NCBI GenBank assembly: GCA_041569895.1
Contig: JBFFXF010000326.1
Coordinates: 1 to 7,618, forward strand
Length of the DNA: 7,618 nt
Direction: 5' to 3'
DNA from: JBFFXF01 sp041569895
GTDB lineage: Bacteria; Planctomycetota; UBA8108; JACQVS01
Position 1 is the stretch's first letter, and each line of letters begins with the position of its first letter. Shown here in pieces: positions 5,393 through 7,618 of this stretch. The translations under genes and the position numbers were made by a program. The notes under the pieces were generated by a model. That model searched no databases. It worked only from the letters and a program-made list of their open reading frames with translations, and had not been told where the DNA came from.

Positions 5393-5992
5393 GTGTTTTT
5401 CACGGAGAAGCAGCTGAGAATACTCGAATTCATTCAGCGCTTTCAGGACGAGCGCGGCGTCTCGCCGACCCTCGAGGAGATGGCGACGCACTTCGGCGTC
5501 ACGAAGATCACGATCTACGAGCATCTCAATCAACTCGAGAAGAAGGGCGCGATCACGAGAACGAAATACCGGGCGCGGTCGATCGAGATCGTCGTCCCGC
5601 CACCGTCCCGAAGGAAGCGGTTCGCCGTGCCGCTGCAGGGGAGCATCCGGGCGGGCGCGCCGCTTGAGTCCGTGGCGACGGAGGACGTTCTCAATCTGGA
5701 CGAGGTCCTGCGGCTCGACGGCGATTGCTTCGCGCTGCGCGTTCAGGGCAACTCGATGGACGGAGACCAGATCCGCAACGGCGACTACGTCATGGTCGAG
5801 CGCCGGACCACCGCAGAGAACGGCGACACGGTCGTCGCGGTTCTCGAGAACGGCGAGGCGACGCTGAAACGCTACTATCGCGAGCGCGGGAGGATCCGGC
5901 TCCAGCCGGCCAACAGCGACATGAAGCCGATCTTCGCGCGCAAGGTCGAGATCCGCGGCGTCGTCGTCGGACTCGTGCGGCGCTTCAGCTGA
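5393..5992 (+). CDS. lexA: LexA, SOS response transcriptional repressor/autoprotease
   Basis: LexA represses DNA-damage genes and cuts itself when RecA filaments form. Numbered from the GTG at 5393 (199 residues), residues 1-60 form the winged helix-turn-helix (FFTEKQLRILEFI, then SPTLEEMATHFGVTKITIYEHLNQLEKKGAI). After a short linker, the S24 peptidase domain has the cleavage site IRAGAPL (Ala87-Gly88), catalytic Ser121 in GNSMDG, and catalytic Lys159 in ATLKRYY. All parts needed for self-cleavage are present and the length is normal. The GTG is preferred because a G-rich ribosome binding site (5380-5388) lies just upstream and the resulting N-terminus fits the family. An ATG at 5378 would add five residues but has no ribosome binding site. 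The recognition helix (VTKITIYEHLNQLE) differs from the usual 'SSPSTVHSHL' type, so the SOS box is probably not the E. coli or B. subtilis one. Confidence 0.95.
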   Translation: MFFTEKQLRILEFIQRFQDERGVSPTLEEMATHFGVTKITIYEHLNQLEKKGAITRTKYRARSIEIVVPPPSRRKRFAVPLQGSIRAGAPLESVATEDVLNLDEVLRLDGDCFALRVQGNSMDGDQIRNGDYVMVERRTTAENGDTVVAVLENGEATLKRYYRERGRIRLQPANSDMKPIFARKVEIRGVVVGLVRRFS

Positions 5993-6025
5993 CGGCCCGC
6001 GGTCGAACGCTCTCCACCGGCGCTG

Positions 6026-6053
6026 TGGATCCGGGCCACGCCCGCCGTATAAT
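6026..6053 (+). promoter_or_regulatory. Promoter of the vWA gene, perfect TATAAT 6 nt before the ATG
   Basis: TATAAT at 6048-6053 matches the -10 consensus fully in an otherwise G/C-rich context. A poor -35 candidate, TGGATC (6026-6031), lies 16 nt upstream. The usual 6-8 nt distance from the -10 to the transcription start would put the start on or beside the ATG at 6060. No Shine-Dalgarno sequence lies between. Together these point to a leaderless mRNA. Confidence 0.6.
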
Positions 6054-6059
6054 TCCTGC

Positions 6060-7568
6060 ATGCCACTGAAGGTCCGGTGTCGCTGCGGCCAGGAGCTCGT
6101 CATCCGCTATAGCGAGTGGGTGTACTTCGTCGTCGGTTTCCTGGTGCTGTCGCTCGCGGTCAACGTCGTGGTCCTGATCCTCGTGTACGCGCACCTGCGC
6201 GAGTTCGCGGAGATCGCGCGCACGGCGCCGCCCGCGACCCCCGCAACCGTCGCGGCGGAAGGGACGGATTCGGCGAGCCCGGCGCAGCCGGCAAATCCTG
6301 CAGCCGGCGGGGGCGACTCCGGAGCTGTCGCCGGGGCGCGTGTCGACGACACTCCCGCCGCGTCCACGGGCGCCCCGCACCCCGCGGGCGCGGATCCGGC
6401 TGTCGAGACCGGGCCCGAGATCGCCACCGGCGTCGCGCCGCGAGTGCGTTTGGTGCCGACGACGCCCGACCCGCCGGCGGAGGTCGGGCGCACCGAGTCG
6501 ATTCCCGAGACCGGCGATGGCGCTTCGCCGCCCGCGAGCGACGCGCCCGTGACGGCGATCTCGGACGCCGCGACCGGCGTCTCCGCCGAGGCCGGCGCGG
6601 AGGGCGCATCGACAGCGACCGCCGTGAGCGAGGCGGCAGATCCGGACCGTGGGGATCCCGACGGGAAGGATCCCGACGCAGGCGAGCGGCTGCCGCGGCT
6701 CGTCCGGATGCTGCTCGCGGACGCGCTCGCCGGCGCGTCCGGATCCCCGCTGTCCGCCCCGGTGGCCAGGCGGTTGTGGCTGTCGCTCCTCGACGACGCG
6801 GATGAGCGCGTCCGCCTGCACGCTCGCGACCTCGCGCCGGATGACGTCACGCAGGTCGAGACCGCGCCGATCGCCGACGAGGAGATCGACGCGCGCGTCG
6901 ACGCCGTGATTGCCCGCAACGCGACGCTCCGGTGTCTCCTCGATGATCTCCAGGCGGTGCGCGGCCGGGGCGCCGACATCGTCCTCGTGGTCGACGTCAC
7001 CGAGAGCATGGATCGAGCGCTGGCGCGACTCAAGTCTGCGTCCTCCGCCCTGGTCGACGGTCTGCTCTGGGCCCTTCCGAACGCGCGCGTCGGCGTTCTC
7101 TTCTACCGGGATGACGTCGCGACGACGGTCGACCTCGCTCGCGACCCGCGCGCTGCGATCGAGGCGTTTCGAACGGTGACCGCCACCGGCGGCGGTCGCG
7201 ACGTGCCCGAGGGCGTCTTCGAGGCGCTCAAGGGGTCGCTCCAGCTCGGCCGCTTCGCCTGGCGAGCCGACGCGCGCAAGACACTGATTTTCATCGGCGA
7301 CGCGCCGCCGCCCTACGAGGACAAGGACGCGCTGATCAGCCTCGCCCGCCAGGCGCACCGCGAGGGCGAGTACCGCATCCACGCGGTGAGCGTCGGCTCG
7401 TGGGAAGGGTGGGACGGCGTGCCGTTCTTCGCGGACCTCGCGCGTGCGGGCGGCGGCGAGGCGGTGACCATCGGCTCGGCCGACGCGACCGAGCTCGTCC
7501 CGAAAGTCCTCGGACTCCTCTTCCCCCCCGCGTGCCGAGACGCGCCGGTGGCGGCGTTGCTTCCGTAA
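6060..7568 (+). CDS. Membrane-anchored von Willebrand factor A domain protein with zinc-ribbon-like N-terminus
   Basis: A 502-residue protein. Residues 1-18 (MPLKVRCRCGQELVIRYS) hold one Cys-x-Cys-Gly knuckle (Cys7, Cys9), like the first half of a zinc ribbon, but no second cysteine pair follows. A hydrophobic helix spans about 19-43. Basic residues before it suggest the N-terminus is cytosolic and the rest extracytoplasmic. A long Ala/Pro/Thr/Gly-rich acidic linker runs from about 50 to 210 and ends in a 5-residue repeat (DPDRG, DPDGK, DPDAG; 194-208). A helical region (about 210-305) precedes the vWA domain (about 306-490). The metal-binding MIDAS residues are Asp312-x-Thr314-x-Ser316 (DVTESM), Thr376 in TGGGRDVPE, and Asp414 in FIGDAPPP, so the site looks functional in the DxTxS form. 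vWA domains bind partners through a divalent metal, and the partner here is unknown. The gene begins 67 nt after lexA with its own promoter. Confidence 0.88.
   Translation: MPLKVRCRCGQELVIRYSEWVYFVVGFLVLSLAVNVVVLILVYAHLREFAEIARTAPPATPATVAAEGTDSASPAQPANPAAGGGDSGAVAGARVDDTPAASTGAPHPAGADPAVETGPEIATGVAPRVRLVPTTPDPPAEVGRTESIPETGDGASPPASDAPVTAISDAATGVSAEAGAEGASTATAVSEAADPDRGDPDGKDPDAGERLPRLVRMLLADALAGASGSPLSAPVARRLWLSLLDDADERVRLHARDLAPDDVTQVETAPIADEEIDARVDAVIARNATLRCLLDDLQAVRGRGADIVLVVDVTESMDRALARLKSASSALVDGLLWALPNARVGVLFYRDDVATTVDLARDPRAAIEAFRTVTATGGGRDVPEGVFEALKGSLQLGRFAWRADARKTLIFIGDAPPPYEDKDALISLARQAHREGEYRIHAVSVGSWEGWDGVPFFADLARAGGGEAVTIGSADATELVPKVLGLLFPPACRDAPVAALLP
6639..6683 (+). repeat. 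Three in-frame 15-bp repeats (DPD motif) in the vWA linker
   Basis: Three 15-bp units encode DPDRG, DPDGK and DPDAG. The last two share the exact 11-mer GGATCCCGACG (6653-6663 and 6668-6678). The Asp spacing is reminiscent of short calcium-binding loops in extracellular linkers, but with three units this is only a resemblance. Confidence 0.6.
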
Positions 7569-7575
7569 CGTAGCC

Positions 7576-7618
7576 GTACCCGTTCCCGTACCCGTACCCG
7601 TGCCCGTTCCCGTACCCG
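7576..7618 (+). repeat. GTNCCC hexamer tandem array, reaching the window edge
   Basis: Seven complete hexamers of the form GTNCCC start 8 nt after the vWA stop codon, and an eighth begins at the last base. Five positions of every unit are invariant, and only the third base changes (A, T, A, A, G, T, A in order). The array lies outside any gene I can support and continues beyond the window. Confidence 0.85.

Noticed and set aside
5985..7382. Long minus-strand open frame (465 codons) opposite the vWA gene
   Set aside because: The sense frame has a membrane helix and a full set of vWA metal-binding residues. The antisense frame has only low-complexity sequence.
7576..7618. CRISPR-like repeat array
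   Set aside because: The units are only 6 bp with no spacers, so this is a microsatellite-type tandem repeat.

Overview
The window is a GC-rich bacterial chromosomal segment whose coding regions strongly prefer G or C at third codon positions. It holds six protein genes: one cut by the left edge, and five complete ones. The RNA and leader regions between them contain several repeats and palindromes. I see no rRNA, tRNA, CRISPR array, transposase, integrase or plasmid function. The organism cannot be named from this sequence. A GC-rich environmental lineage such as Planctomycetota, Myxococcota or a related metagenome phylum would fit the non-classical LexA helix-turn-helix, the zinc-ribbon-like stub on a membrane-anchored vWA protein, and an apparently leaderless gene. 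That is a guess.

Left part (1-1283, minus strand): a radical SAM protein with a cysteine-rich SPASM/twitch-like C-terminus is followed, 102 nt after its stop, by the start of a secreted or membrane protein that runs off the window. The two may be co-transcribed. A 305-bp intergenic region (1284-1588) separates them from divergent plus-strand genes and carries a plausible -35/-10 pair and a 22-bp-period direct repeat.

Middle part (1589-4907, plus strand): a small single-pass membrane-anchored protein resembling DUF6174 is followed by a secreted single-chain M16 zinc peptidase. The peptidase has an exact HxxEH-x76-E metal site in its first half and an R/Y pair in its catalytically silent second half. 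The 139 nt between these genes contain a perfect 14-bp palindrome.

Right part (4908-7618, plus strand): a 485-nt non-coding region holds an A/T-rich island, a dense cluster of CAGG/CCTG inverted repeats and a strongly foldable segment. It precedes lexA, the SOS repressor with a complete Ala-Gly cleavage site and Ser/Lys dyad. Then comes a membrane-anchored vWA-domain protein whose start codon lies about 7 nt after a perfect TATAAT, so its mRNA is probably leaderless. Immediately after its stop, a (GTNCCC)n hexamer array begins and runs to the window edge.

I do not see a clearly new multi-gene system. The signals most worth a second look are the CAGG/CCTG operator-like cluster upstream of lexA, the lexA-vWA neighbourhood with its leaderless promoter, the hexamer array varying at only one base per unit, and the radical SAM gene next to a secreted protein that could be its substrate.
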